From assembly GCA_934454745.1 (NCBI GenBank), contig CAKSGP010000005.1, forward strand, positions 1 through 19,024: a stretch of 19,024 nt of DNA, in the 5' to 3' direction. Positions 7,853-15,843 of the stretch are shown here, in pieces. Source of the stretch: an uncultured Clostridia bacterium (GTDB lineage Bacteria; Bacillota; Clostridia; UBA1381). The position numbers and the translations under genes are program-made. The notes beneath the pieces were generated by a model that saw only the letters and a program-made list of their open reading frames with translations, searched no databases and was not told the DNA's origin. The stretch's first letter is position 1; each line of letters starts with the position of its first letter.

Positions 7853-8347
7853 TTATTCAGGGTATGTAAACTTATATACCTCCCGCATATCATAAAATCC
7901 AAGAAAGTCCTTGTGTATTTTTCCATCTATTGTGAACCTGACAAAACGTATGCCCTTAATAGAGGTAAGGGTATTTACAATCTGATATACAAAAAGCTTT
8001 TCAATATCACGGCTGTAATGTATCTCGCTCTTTATATCCGATGAAATATCTACGTAAGCTACATTTTCTTTAACACGGACAGTCAGACAATCGTCAATGT
8101 CAGGGATTATCCTGCGGATATTTTCATTGCCGTCACGTCCTGCAATGAGTTTATTCAGTGCGTCCTGTGCCATATCCTCCGATTCGGCATCTATAATGCT
8201 GTCGTTATATGGCAAAAGCCTGTTAAGCCGTGCATCAACAAAATACAGCTCCGTATCGGTACAAGGCACGTCCTCACTTCTTGTACAGGCAACGGCAAAC
8301 AGAACAACACCGGCTATGATTATTATAAAAAATAAAAACTTTCTCAC
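7853..8347 (-). CDS. GerMN-domain lipoprotein
   Basis: A 164-residue probable lipoprotein. The N-terminus has two basic residues, a hydrophobic stretch (FLFFIIIIAGVVLF) and a lipobox ending in Cys21 (FAVAC), so it is likely lipid-anchored outside the membrane. The rest (about 34-160) fits the GerMN/sporulation-and-germination domain: ELYFVDARLNRLLPY, a helix with MAQDALNKLIAG, the strand pair LTVRVKENVAYVDIS and the closing VRFTIDGK. GerMN domains occur in germination protein GerM of Bacillus and in lipoproteins such as LpqB; the exact role here is unknown. The start is a GTG at 8345-8347 with GGAGG seven bases upstream. It follows the TSCPD gene by 60 bases with no terminator between, so they may be co-transcribed. 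Two terminators follow. Confidence 0.85.
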   Translation of the reverse strand: MRKFLFFIIIIAGVVLFAVACTRSEDVPCTDTELYFVDARLNRLLPYNDSIIDAESEDMAQDALNKLIAGRDGNENIRRIIPDIDDCLTVRVKENVAYVDISSDIKSEIHYSRDIEKLFVYQIVNTLTSIKGIRFVRFTIDGKIHKDFLGFYDMREVYKFTYPE

Positions 8348-8407
8348 GTTTATTCCTCCATATACTATTATGTATATGAAGAAATACCGATTTTTAGAAC
8401 ACTAATT

Positions 8408-8659
8408 TTAACCCTCTGACATTGCGTGTTTTATCGCCTTTGCAAGCTGATCAGGACAGGAAGTTCCTCTGCCGCCGCAATCTATGCCCTCAAGACGCCT
8501 TACAACCTCATCAGCCTTCATTCCTTCACAAAGAACACTAACGCCCTGGGTGTTTCCGTTACAACCACGTGTAAATTTAACATTGCTTACGATACCGTCA
8601 TTGAGTTCAAATTCAACCTGAACCGAGCATACTCCACGTGTTGAATATGTGTATTTCAT
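8408..8659 (-). CDS. TSCPD domain-containing small protein (TIGR03905 type)
   Basis: An 83-residue protein with the hallmark TSCPDQL at 66-72 and five cysteines (11, 33, 44, 61, 68) in the pattern GVC, RGCNGN, VLCEG, DCGGRGTSCPD. A TSCPD domain is also found at the C-terminus of some class II ribonucleotide reductases and as free-standing small proteins in Clostridia. The cysteine pattern suggests metal or Fe-S binding, but I know of no demonstrated function for the stand-alone form. ATG with AAGGAG seven bases upstream. It begins a new unit after the secF terminator; a weak promoter (TTGCGG, 18 bases, TAAAAT) overlaps the terminator arm and is not convincing. Confidence 0.9.
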   Translation of the reverse strand: MKYTYSTRGVCSVQVEFELNDGIVSNVKFTRGCNGNTQGVSVLCEGMKADEVVRRLEGIDCGGRGTSCPDQLAKAIKHAMSEG

Positions 8660-8695
8660 ATCTTTTCTCCTTTTGTATTTTAAATTTCAGAACAT

Positions 8696-8720
8696 AAAAA
8701 CCGCAAGTTTTGCGGTTTTT
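8696..8720 (-). terminator. Intrinsic terminator after secDF
   Basis: AAAAACCGCAA, three-base loop, TTGCGGTTTTT: an 11-pair stem whose arms carry both the A-run and the U-run, so it could act in both directions. It lies just six bases past the secF stop and ends the secD-secF unit. No plus-strand gene points at it. Confidence 0.92.
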
Positions 8721-8726
8721 ATAAAC

Positions 8727-9665
8727 TTATTTATTCTTTTTACTTGACTTTTTCTCTGCCGCTGCAGCTGCTTTAGCTTCTGCGGATGCCTCTTGCCAAG
8801 CTGCCCAGAATGTACTTGCAACAAAGATTGAAGTATATGCACCTGCTATAATACCGATTATAAGCGGGAGTGCAAACTGCTTGATTGTTGTAACACCAAG
8901 TATATAAATAAGAACAATAGTAATAAGGGTAGTTATTGTTGAGTTAACAGTACGTCCCAACGTCTCCCTTATACTTCTGTTTGTCATTTCGGCTATTGAT
9001 TCGTTACGTCTGCGGAATCTCTTATTCTCACGTATTCTGTCAAATATAACGATTGTATTGTTAATCGAATAACCTACAACCGTCAGCATAGCTGCAATGA
9101 AGGTTGTGTTAATGGCAATGTTTGTTATTGTATAAACAGCCGCCATAACAAGCACGTTTATTACAAGTGCGAATATCGCCATAACACCGCTCTTTAGATC
9201 AAAGCGGAATATGATGTATATAAGCACAAACAAGATAGCTAAAAGCGTGAATGAAACTGCCTTGCCCTGCACTTCTTTACCAAAGCTTGGAGCAGCTGAC
9301 TGTGCACTCATAAGTGCCTCATCATTTAGTGAGTACTTGTCCTTTAATGCCTCAAATGCCTTATTCTTGTTTTCCTCATCTTTTTGGGTTGATTCGCTTG
9401 CAGGAAGCTTTATTACTGCAATATCGCCCATTGAGCCTGACTGAACTGTTGCATCAAGTCCTGTTGCGTCCTCAACAAGCTTTTCAACATCTGAGTTCTT
9501 AAAGCTCTCGCCTACGTTTATCTGCATTCTGATACCGCCCATAAACTCAACGTCAAAGTTGAACCCGCCGTGGACGAAGTACATAATTATACCTAATACA
9601 ATTATAATAACAGGAAGCAGAAGCAATTTAACTTTATTTTTTGTGAAATTGAATGATTTATTCAT
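8727..9665 (-). CDS. secF: Protein translocase subunit SecF
   Basis: SecF pairs with SecD as the proton-driven accessory that pulls exported proteins out of the SecYEG channel. The 312-residue protein has a first membrane segment (about 13-32), the periplasm-side domain beginning with FDVEFMGGIRMQINV, and then five more membrane segments. The conserved VGYSINNTIVIFDRIREN lies in the membrane half and TTLITIVLIYILG later on. The C-terminus is a Lys/Ala-rich tail. I start at the ATG at 9663-9665, which has GGAGG eight bases upstream; a GTG nine bases earlier (9674) lies inside that binding site and is unlikely. The ATG overlaps the end of secD by eight bases, so translation is probably coupled. 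A strong terminator follows. Confidence 0.96.
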   Translation of the reverse strand: MNKSFNFTKNKVKLLLLPVIIIVLGIIMYFVHGGFNFDVEFMGGIRMQINVGESFKNSDVEKLVEDATGLDATVQSGSMGDIAVIKLPASESTQKDEENKNKAFEALKDKYSLNDEALMSAQSAAPSFGKEVQGKAVSFTLLAILFVLIYIIFRFDLKSGVMAIFALVINVLVMAAVYTITNIAINTTFIAAMLTVVGYSINNTIVIFDRIRENKRFRRRNESIAEMTNRSIRETLGRTVNSTITTLITIVLIYILGVTTIKQFALPLIIGIIAGAYTSIFVASTFWAAWQEASAEAKAAAAAEKKSSKKNK

Positions 9666-11001
9666 TTTCTGCACCTCCCGTTACCTTTTTAGCATTGTAA
9701 AAAAGATTTTTGTTTGATACACCCATATTTACAAGGTTTCTCATAAGGATCTTTGTTATTACAATAGCTGTGAACATTGAAAGAACAACGCCTATACCAA
9801 GAGTTGTAGCAAAGCCTGTTACTGTGCCTATGCCCGACATATAAAGTACCACACAAGTGATGATAGTTGTAATGTTTGAGTCAACGATAGCTGACAATGC
9901 TTTTGCAAAGCCTGCCTCAACAGATGCACGAATACTCTTGCCGTTTGCAAGCTCCTCTTTCATACGCTCAAATATGATACAATCTGCATCCACCGCCATA
10001 CCGATTGAAAGCACGATACCTGCTATACCTGAAAGACTCAGGTTTACCCTAAATAGGCCTATTGCAAGACAAATCATACCTACATAGATAAGCAATGATA
10101 CACAAGCAACTACGCCCGGAAGTCTGTATCTCCAGATCATAAACAGCATTATAAGTATTATACCGATACCTGCTGCAAGCAAGCTCTTGGGTAATGCATC
10201 CTGACCAAGCTCTGCACCTACTGTTTCCTGTGAAATCTTTTTCATTTCAAAGGGAAGGTTACCTGAATTTATCTGGCTTGCAAGAGTTGATGATGCTTCA
10301 GCTGTGAAGTTACCTGTTATTACACAAGAATCACTGTCAATTCTTGACTGAACCGTCGGTGCTGAAACGACATTTTCGTCCATATAAATCTGGATTATAT
10401 TTCTGCCTGTTGATTCTGCTGCAGCTTTACCAGTAGCCTCAGAGAATTTCTTTGTTCCCTCTGATGAGAAGTTAACCTGTACATAATACTGCTGAGCCGA
10501 ATTTTCTGAAGGCTGACCGTATATGCTCTTTGCACTTGTTACGTCCTGTCCCTCTAAAACAACTTTTCCGTCTGCATCACGGAAGGTAAGCTTTGCAACC
10601 TGTGACAAAAGCTCAACTGCCGCATCAGTATCAGCCGCTGTTGTACCCTCTGACTTCTTATCGTCTGTTACAGGCGCACCGCCGTTGGGAATTTCGATAG
10701 TTACCTTACCGCCCTCGCTTGTAGAAATACGGCTTTCTGTATAACCTGCACCGTTAAGACGTGTTTCATAAACAGATTTTACAGCATCCATTTGCTCTTG
10801 TGTTGGGTTATCTGCCTGTGCCTCAAAGGTTATAACTGAACCTCCGGCAAGGTCAATACCCTGTCTTATTCCTGTGTCAGTGTCAAGCATACCGCCAAAC
10901 TTGTCGCTAAATACCCCGGGTAGTCCGAAGAACGCAACAATATTGAGCAGAATGGCCACAACTACTAACAAGCAGAAAGTGACAATACTTTTCTTTTTCA
11001 T
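9658..11001 (-). CDS. secD: Protein translocase subunit SecD
   Basis: SecD is the larger partner of SecF. From the ATG at 10999-11001 the protein is 447 residues: MKKKSIVTF, a first membrane segment, the conserved GIDLAGGSVITFEA at the head of the external P1 domain, a low-complexity acidic/Thr insert, NSGNLPFEMKKISQETVGAELG before the second membrane segment, then the five-segment bundle with GMAVDADCIIFERMKEEL. A frame start 17 codons earlier (11052) is rejected: it has no ribosome binding site and lies within about ten bases of the predicted transcription start. The chosen ATG has AAAGGA upstream at a slightly long spacing. Promoter at 11069-11097. Confidence 0.95.
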   Translation of the reverse strand: MKKKSIVTFCLLVVVAILLNIVAFFGLPGVFSDKFGGMLDTDTGIRQGIDLAGGSVITFEAQADNPTQEQMDAVKSVYETRLNGAGYTESRISTSEGGKVTIEIPNGGAPVTDDKKSEGTTAADTDAAVELLSQVAKLTFRDADGKVVLEGQDVTSAKSIYGQPSENSAQQYYVQVNFSSEGTKKFSEATGKAAAESTGRNIIQIYMDENVVSAPTVQSRIDSDSCVITGNFTAEASSTLASQINSGNLPFEMKKISQETVGAELGQDALPKSLLAAGIGIILIMLFMIWRYRLPGVVACVSLLIYVGMICLAIGLFRVNLSLSGIAGIVLSIGMAVDADCIIFERMKEELANGKSIRASVEAGFAKALSAIVDSNITTIITCVVLYMSGIGTVTGFATTLGIGVVLSMFTAIVITKILMRNLVNMGVSNKNLFYNAKKVTGGAENE

Positions 11002-11068
11002 TTGAGCTACATTCCTTTCTATTTTGACAGCAACACTCCATACCACTGCCATTGTAAAATATAATAGT

Positions 11069-11097
11069 ATTATACACTATTTTATTCGTTTAGTCAA
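11069..11097 (-). promoter_or_regulatory. Promoter of secDF
   Basis: On the minus strand TTGACT (11097-11092), a 17-base spacer, then TATAAT (11074-11069): a single mismatch from consensus. It lies 20 bases past the stop of the U32 gene with no terminator between, so read-through from the upstream operon may add to expression. The start near 11061 supports the shorter SecD reading. Confidence 0.87.
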
Positions 11098-11117
11098 GAC
11101 ATTTAAACAAAAATTGG

Positions 11118-12338
11118 TTATACACGCTTTTTTCGTATCATTGCACCTTTTGCTATAGGTTCACTACAATCCATTGTTATTATTTCCTCTGCGTGGTTTG
11201 CAACAGTGACACTTTCGCCCTTTTCGTTTTTCATATTCTGTGCAGTTATTGTTACATACGGTTTTTGTGGCTGTATTATTTCAAGCTCGTCCCCCTCAAA
11301 AAAGCGGTTACGCTGACTTAAGGTGATACGTTTACCGTCATATTCATTTACAATACCCACAAGCTCGTAATCACGGATATATGAGCTTGTATCGTACACC
11401 TGTCCCTCAGATGAAGGTCTGCCGAAATAAAAGCCCGTAGTATAAGGGCGGTGGCTTACCTTGCAAAGCTCCGAAAGCTCCTCAGGATTAAATACATAGT
11501 TTTCGGGGTCCGCACAATACCGGTCAATCTCACGGCGATAGGCACCTACAACCGTGGCTACATAAAAGGAGGTTTTAACACGTCCCTCTATTTTAAGACT
11601 TGCAATACCGCTGTTTACAAGCTCAGGAATATGTTCTATGGTACATAAGTCCTTTGAATTAAAAATAAATGTACCTCTTTCGTTTTCAAATACATCAAAA
11701 TATTCCCCGGGACGTTTTTCCTCAACAAGAGAATAATTCCATCTGCAGGGATGGGCACAGGCACCAAGATTTGAGTTTCTGCCTGTCATATAGTTTGACA
11801 AAAGACATCTGCCTGAATATGAAATACACATAGCACCGTGAACAAAGGCTTCAAGCTCAAGGTCAGGTGATATGTTTTTTTGCATCTCGCTGATTTCGGC
11901 AAAAGACATCTCTCTGCCTAAAACAACACGCTCCGCACCAAGCTTATGCCACATATTTGCCGTCATATAGTTGGTGTTATTTGCCTGAGTGCTTACGTGG
12001 ACGGGTATTTCCGGAGCAATCTCACGGATTACGTTAAAAAGTCCTAAATCTGCAATAAGTACCGCATCAAAGCCAAGAGGTCTTATTTCCTCTACAAACT
12101 CCTTAAACTTCGGTATATCACGGTTATGTGCTATAATATTGGCAGTCAGATAGACTTTTTTGCCTCTGTCGTGTGCAAATTTGAGTCCCTCCTTCATATC
12201 TGCCATAGAAAAGTTTTCCGCAGCAACCCTCAAGGAAAAGGCTTCACCGCCGATATAGACGGCGTCTGCGCCGTAATCAATGGCTGTTTTTAATTTTTCA
12301 AGACTGCCGCCCGGGGCAAGCAATTCAGGTTTTTTCAT
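11118..12338 (-). CDS. Peptidase U32 family protein, probable tRNA U34 hydroxylation enzyme (TrhP-like)
   Basis: A 406-residue member of the U32 family, long called collagenase-like. The signature EAFVHGAMCISYSGRCLLSN is complete at about 163-182, and four cysteines (171, 178, 194, 198; spacing 6, 15, 3) match the Fe-S-binding set of the TrhP/RlhA group. The N-terminus ELLAPGGSLEKLKTAIDYGADAVYIG is the usual first strand-helix of the TIM-like barrel. TrhP (E. coli YegQ, Bacillus YrrN/YrrO) is known to be required for 5-hydroxyuridine at tRNA position 34 with prephenate as a source; the rRNA enzyme RlhA is a relative, so the tRNA assignment is inferred from size and context. It is the last gene of the nrdR-mnmE operon, 24 bases after orf59, with GAGAGG ahead of its ATG. 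Confidence 0.88.
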   Translation of the reverse strand: MKKPELLAPGGSLEKLKTAIDYGADAVYIGGEAFSLRVAAENFSMADMKEGLKFAHDRGKKVYLTANIIAHNRDIPKFKEFVEEIRPLGFDAVLIADLGLFNVIREIAPEIPVHVSTQANNTNYMTANMWHKLGAERVVLGREMSFAEISEMQKNISPDLELEAFVHGAMCISYSGRCLLSNYMTGRNSNLGACAHPCRWNYSLVEEKRPGEYFDVFENERGTFIFNSKDLCTIEHIPELVNSGIASLKIEGRVKTSFYVATVVGAYRREIDRYCADPENYVFNPEELSELCKVSHRPYTTGFYFGRPSSEGQVYDTSSYIRDYELVGIVNEYDGKRITLSQRNRFFEGDELEIIQPQKPYVTITAQNMKNEKGESVTVANHAEEIITMDCSEPIAKGAMIRKKRV

Positions 12339-12362
12339 TTTATAACCTCTCTTATAGATAAT

Positions 12363-12542
12363 TTATATCAAGTTAATTCCGTAACCGAAAACTCTTGCGG
12401 TCCTTTTTATATCCTCAGTTTTATCCGATACGGTTTGCGTATCATCATCTGACACAAAAACATATTCATATTCATAGATACATACACCGCTGTTACTTCC
12501 GTATGGACCGTAGGAGCTCCTGATTAATATGCTTTGTGACAT
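12363..12542 (-). CDS. Small uncharacterised protein, 59 residues (orf59)
   Basis: An open frame of 59 codons plus stop, not one I recognise. The ATG at 12540-12542 has an excellent binding site (CGGAGGG, seven bases away), better than those of several neighbours. It starts 17 bases after the hydF stop and ends 24 bases before the U32 start, filling the gap exactly. The protein begins MSQSILIRSSYGPYGSNSGV, has an acidic centre (VSDDDT), a charged stretch DKTEDIKRTARV and ends FGYGINLI. It has six tyrosines, one cysteine (21), no signal peptide and no membrane segment. Base composition fits the neighbours. The strong binding site and fit in the operon argue it is translated; the function is unknown. 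Confidence 0.72.
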   Translation of the reverse strand: MSQSILIRSSYGPYGSNSGVCIYEYEYVFVSDDDTQTVSDKTEDIKRTARVFGYGINLI

Positions 12543-12559
12543 AATATAACCCTCCGTTT

Positions 12560-13738
12560 TTATTCAAATATTTCCATACTGCGTTTTAAGATTCCGTTTG
12601 CATAAGACAGGATCACTCCGTAATTTGTTACGCTGACGCCTGCATCTTGACACTGCTTTATTCTGTTCTGCATCGTCTTTTGATTAATCATACATCCGCC
12701 GCAATGGATTACCAAATCATATTTTGACAAATCAGCCGGGAAATCGTGATGAATACTATATTCAAATTCAAGATCTTTACCTGTATAATTACGCAGTATT
12801 GTAGGGATTTTCACTCTGCCGATGTCCTCGTGGGAGGTATTGTGAGTGCAGGCCTCCGCCATAAGGATACGGCTTCCGTCATGAAGCTTCTCAATCGCTG
12901 ATACACCCTCAGCAAGAGTTTTAATATCGCTTTTTGCATTTGAAAGAAGCATTGAAAAAGATGTAAGCTTAATATTTTGGGGTACGATTTGCGAAACCTT
13001 TTTAAATACCTGCGAATCCGTTACAACAAGGTCTACATTCTTTATCTCATCAAGTGTTTTTTTAAGTTCCGTATCACGAACACATACAGCACGCATACCA
13101 TTGTCAAGACAATCACGGATAAGCTGTACCTGGGGAAGAATCAGTCTGCCTTTAGGTGCCTCCGAATCTATGGGGATAACAAGCACAACCATTGCACCCT
13201 CAGGTAAAAGACCGCCTATCATACTTTTTTCCTCTTTTACCGTCTTTGTAAGGCACAATATCAGCTTTTTCTTGAAATTATCAATGGATTTGTCATCATA
13301 TACTGATACAACAACGGCTTCAGGATAATCCTTTGCAACATCTCCCGTACATAAATCCGATTTTGTAAACACAAGCATATGCCCGATTTTTCTTTTATCA
13401 AACTCCTTGCAGGCATTATCATAATGGGATTTATCAAAGGCTGAACTGTCCGCCGTATAAATGGCAAAATCCGTGCGGTCAAGGAGCTTGTCAGTTTTTG
13501 CCTGACGTTTGTCACCTATTCCCGTGGTATCCCCCCAACCCGCAGTATCAGTTACTGCTACGGGTCCGAAGGGAATAAGCTCCATTGCCTTTGTTACAGG
13601 ATCGGTAGTTGTACCCTCAAATTCGGATACTATCATTAAGTCCTCGCCTATAAGCTTATTAAAAAGCGAGGATTTTCCCGAATTTGTGTTTCCGAAAAAT
13701 GTAATGTGTGTCCGCAGTGATAAGGGTGTTTTTTCCAT
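12560..13738 (-). CDS. hydF: [FeFe]-hydrogenase H-cluster maturation GTPase HydF
   Basis: HydF is the GTPase and scaffold on which the 2Fe subcluster of [FeFe]-hydrogenase is completed and handed to the apo-enzyme. The 392-residue protein has a TrmE-type G domain with P-loop GNTNSGKSS (16-24), EGTTTDPV (41-48), DTAGWGD (64-70) and TKSD (125-128), then a dimerisation domain. The C-terminal cluster domain has Cys297-x-His299 (ACTHN) and His345-Cys346-x-x-Cys349 (HCGGC). This is the defining CxH...HCxxC set at the right spacing of 45 residues. It sits between the RsuA-like gene (17-base gap) and orf59 (17-base gap). HydE and HydG, the radical SAM partners, are not in the window, nor is a hydrogenase. 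Confidence 0.97.
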   Translation of the reverse strand: MEKTPLSLRTHITFFGNTNSGKSSLFNKLIGEDLMIVSEFEGTTTDPVTKAMELIPFGPVAVTDTAGWGDTTGIGDKRQAKTDKLLDRTDFAIYTADSSAFDKSHYDNACKEFDKRKIGHMLVFTKSDLCTGDVAKDYPEAVVVSVYDDKSIDNFKKKLILCLTKTVKEEKSMIGGLLPEGAMVVLVIPIDSEAPKGRLILPQVQLIRDCLDNGMRAVCVRDTELKKTLDEIKNVDLVVTDSQVFKKVSQIVPQNIKLTSFSMLLSNAKSDIKTLAEGVSAIEKLHDGSRILMAEACTHNTSHEDIGRVKIPTILRNYTGKDLEFEYSIHHDFPADLSKYDLVIHCGGCMINQKTMQNRIKQCQDAGVSVTNYGVILSYANGILKRSMEIFE

Positions 13739-13755
13739 AATAATACGCTTCCTCT

Positions 13756-14454
13756 TTATATAAAAATCTTTTCTGTTAATGTTTCAAATCCAAGCTCTGC
13801 AACCTCTCCTAAGGGCAAATCATCAGGCAGAATAAATCCGCCGATTGATACACGCTTTAAGTATATGACATTTTTCCCCACTCGCTCAAACATACGCTTA
13901 ACCTGATGGAATTTTCCCTCTGCAATCTCAATGTATGCTTCATACGGGTTATCACATATTTCAAGATGTGCAGGCTTTGCAGTAAAATCATTAAACTGCA
14001 TACCCGCTGAAAATGCATCTTTGTCTGCCTCTTGTGCAGGCTTATCAAGTCGAGCAAAGTAACGCTTATATACATTCTTTTTCGGTGAGGTTATTTTATG
14101 GGCAAACTCACCGTCATTTGTAAGTATTAAAAGCCCCTCTGTATCCATATCAAGCCGTCCTGCCGGAAAAACCTCAAAATGACGGTACTTTTCAGGAACA
14201 AGATCGGTAACAACAGGATATTTTTTATCCTCTGTGGCACTGACGTAGCCTGAGGGTTTATTTAAAACAAGATAAACAAACCTCTTATAGGAAATCTTCT
14301 GTCCGTTTACTGTAACTGTACTTGTGTCTGCTACCTGTGTTTCCGATTTTGTTATAATCTTGCCATCTATTGTAACTGCTTTTTTCTTTATGAGCTGTTT
14401 TATATCTTTTCTTGACATATCCGTGGAATCGGACAAAAATTTATCCAAACGCAT
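13756..14454 (-). CDS. RsuA-like rRNA pseudouridine synthase
   Basis: A 232-residue enzyme that turns a uridine of rRNA into pseudouridine. It has an N-terminal S4 RNA-binding domain (about 1-48, MRLDKFLSDSTDMSRKDIKQ) and the RsuA/RluB/E/F catalytic domain with NKPSGYVSA (65-73) and the active-site motif GRLDMDTEGLL (99-109), in which Asp102 is catalytic. Size and single-S4 layout match E. coli RsuA (16S position 516) more than RluB, but the target position cannot be fixed by eye. It lies 18 bases after mnmE and 17 before hydF, inside the six-gene run. AGGAG lies 11 bases ahead of the ATG. Confidence 0.93.
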   Translation of the reverse strand: MRLDKFLSDSTDMSRKDIKQLIKKKAVTIDGKIITKSETQVADTSTVTVNGQKISYKRFVYLVLNKPSGYVSATEDKKYPVVTDLVPEKYRHFEVFPAGRLDMDTEGLLILTNDGEFAHKITSPKKNVYKRYFARLDKPAQEADKDAFSAGMQFNDFTAKPAHLEICDNPYEAYIEIAEGKFHQVKRMFERVGKNVIYLKRVSIGGFILPDDLPLGEVAELGFETLTEKIFI

Positions 14455-14472
14455 ATTTTTCAGTCGCTCCTA

Positions 14473-15843
14473 TCATTTGCCTACGCAAAAGTTATGGAAT
14501 ATGTCTGCTACCACAGATTCTGAAACCGTTTCGCCCGTTATCTCCCCAAGGCATTCCATAGCATCGGCAATATCAATGGAAACTATATCGCAGGGCATAC
14601 CCATATTAAGTGCATCTGTAACCCTGATTAGTGCCTCCTTTGCACCTATGAGTGCAGTTTTATGACGCATATTTGTTATAATGCGTCCGTTTTCCGATTC
14701 TATTTCATCAATTCGGCAAAGCTTTTCTATGGCATTTGCAAGCTTATCCATCCCCTCGCCTGTTTTTGCGCTTATTTCTATTACTGTGTCGTTTTTATCA
14801 AAATCATCGGCCGTAATTTTTGCAGATTTATCCGATTTATTAAGCAGAATTATTCTTTTCTTATCCTTCGTTGCTAAGAGCACGTCACGGTCATCATCAT
14901 CAAGGTACTGTGCTCCGTCCGTTACAACTATTACAAGATCTGATGCATCAAGATACTGTCTTGATTTTGTTACGCCGATTTTTTCCACAACATCATCTGT
15001 TTGGCGTATGCCTGCCGTGTCGGATAGGATAAGAGGTATTCCCTTTACCGTTACGGTTTCCTCTATTACGTCACGTGTTGTTCCGGCAATATCCGTAACA
15101 ATTGCACGCTCCTCCTGTGCAAGACAATTTAAGATACTTGATTTTCCCACATTGGGCTTTCCCACTATTGCAGTACGTATTCCGTCACGAATTATACGTC
15201 CGTCATCGCTTGTTTTTATAAGTCTTAAAACATCATCTGCACATTTTTTGCAGGTATTTTTTATATCCTCCTCGGTTATATCCTCTAAATCCTCGTCAGG
15301 GTAGTCTATTATTACTTGCATCTTAGCACAGAGATGCACAAGCTCGTCACGAACAGCTTTAATCTCTCTTGACAGGGTCCCCTCAAGCTGGGAAATTGCG
15401 TTTCGCTGTGACAGTTTGTTTTTTGCGTTGATTATGTCAATAACCGCCTCCGCCTGAGATAAATCAATACGGCCGTTTAAGAATGCACGCTTTGTGAATT
15501 CCCCAGGCTCTGCCATATATGCCCCGGCTTCAATTATTGTCTTAAGCACCTCGTGAGTGGTTACCGTTCCTCCGTGACAGCTTATTTCAACTGTGTCCTC
15601 ACGTGTAAAGGTTTTGGGTGCAAGCATTACAGTTGCCAATACCTCATCAACATTTTCACCGTCTTTATTTTTTATAAATCCGTAATGGACTGTATGGGAC
15701 GGAACATCACAAAGTTTTTTTCCGCAAAACACCTTGTCTGCTACGGCTACGGCATCACTGCCGCTTATACGTATTACCGATATACCGCCAAAACCCTGAG
15801 GAGTTGCAATGGCGGCTATTGTTCTGTTAGTTTTCTCTGCCAT
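14473..15843 (-). CDS. mnmE: tRNA modification GTPase MnmE
   Basis: MnmE, with MnmG, adds the aminomethyl or carboxymethylaminomethyl group to C5 of wobble uridine 34 in certain tRNAs. The 456-residue protein has the tetrahydrofolate-binding N-terminal domain (TIAAIATPQGFGGISVIRIS; SCHGG at 88-92; GEFTKRAFLNGRIDL at 114-128), a helical domain, and the inserted G domain with GKPNVGKSS (228-236), GTTRD (254-258), DTAGI (275-279) and NKSD (335-338). It ends with the catalytic tail CVGK (453-456). The ATG lies inside the end of nrdR (17-base overlap) with only a weak binding site, suggesting translational coupling. In many Firmicutes mnmE sits next to mnmG near the origin; here the neighbours are different. 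Confidence 0.98.
   Translation of the reverse strand: MAEKTNRTIAAIATPQGFGGISVIRISGSDAVAVADKVFCGKKLCDVPSHTVHYGFIKNKDGENVDEVLATVMLAPKTFTREDTVEISCHGGTVTTHEVLKTIIEAGAYMAEPGEFTKRAFLNGRIDLSQAEAVIDIINAKNKLSQRNAISQLEGTLSREIKAVRDELVHLCAKMQVIIDYPDEDLEDITEEDIKNTCKKCADDVLRLIKTSDDGRIIRDGIRTAIVGKPNVGKSSILNCLAQEERAIVTDIAGTTRDVIEETVTVKGIPLILSDTAGIRQTDDVVEKIGVTKSRQYLDASDLVIVVTDGAQYLDDDDRDVLLATKDKKRIILLNKSDKSAKITADDFDKNDTVIEISAKTGEGMDKLANAIEKLCRIDEIESENGRIITNMRHKTALIGAKEALIRVTDALNMGMPCDIVSIDIADAMECLGEITGETVSESVVADIFHNFCVGK

Noticed and set aside
7699..7926. 75-codon minus-strand frame overlapping the end of the GerMN gene
   Set aside because: It runs through the terminator hairpin, overlaps the real coding end out of frame and has no binding site.
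11002..11052. 17-residue N-terminal extension of SecD
   Set aside because: No ribosome binding site and the ATG would lie within about ten bases of the predicted transcription start.
14681..15304. Plus-strand open frame (207 codons) opposite mnmE
   Set aside because: Antisense shadow of a fully conserved MnmE; Ser-rich low-complexity product, no ribosome binding site, no family resemblance.
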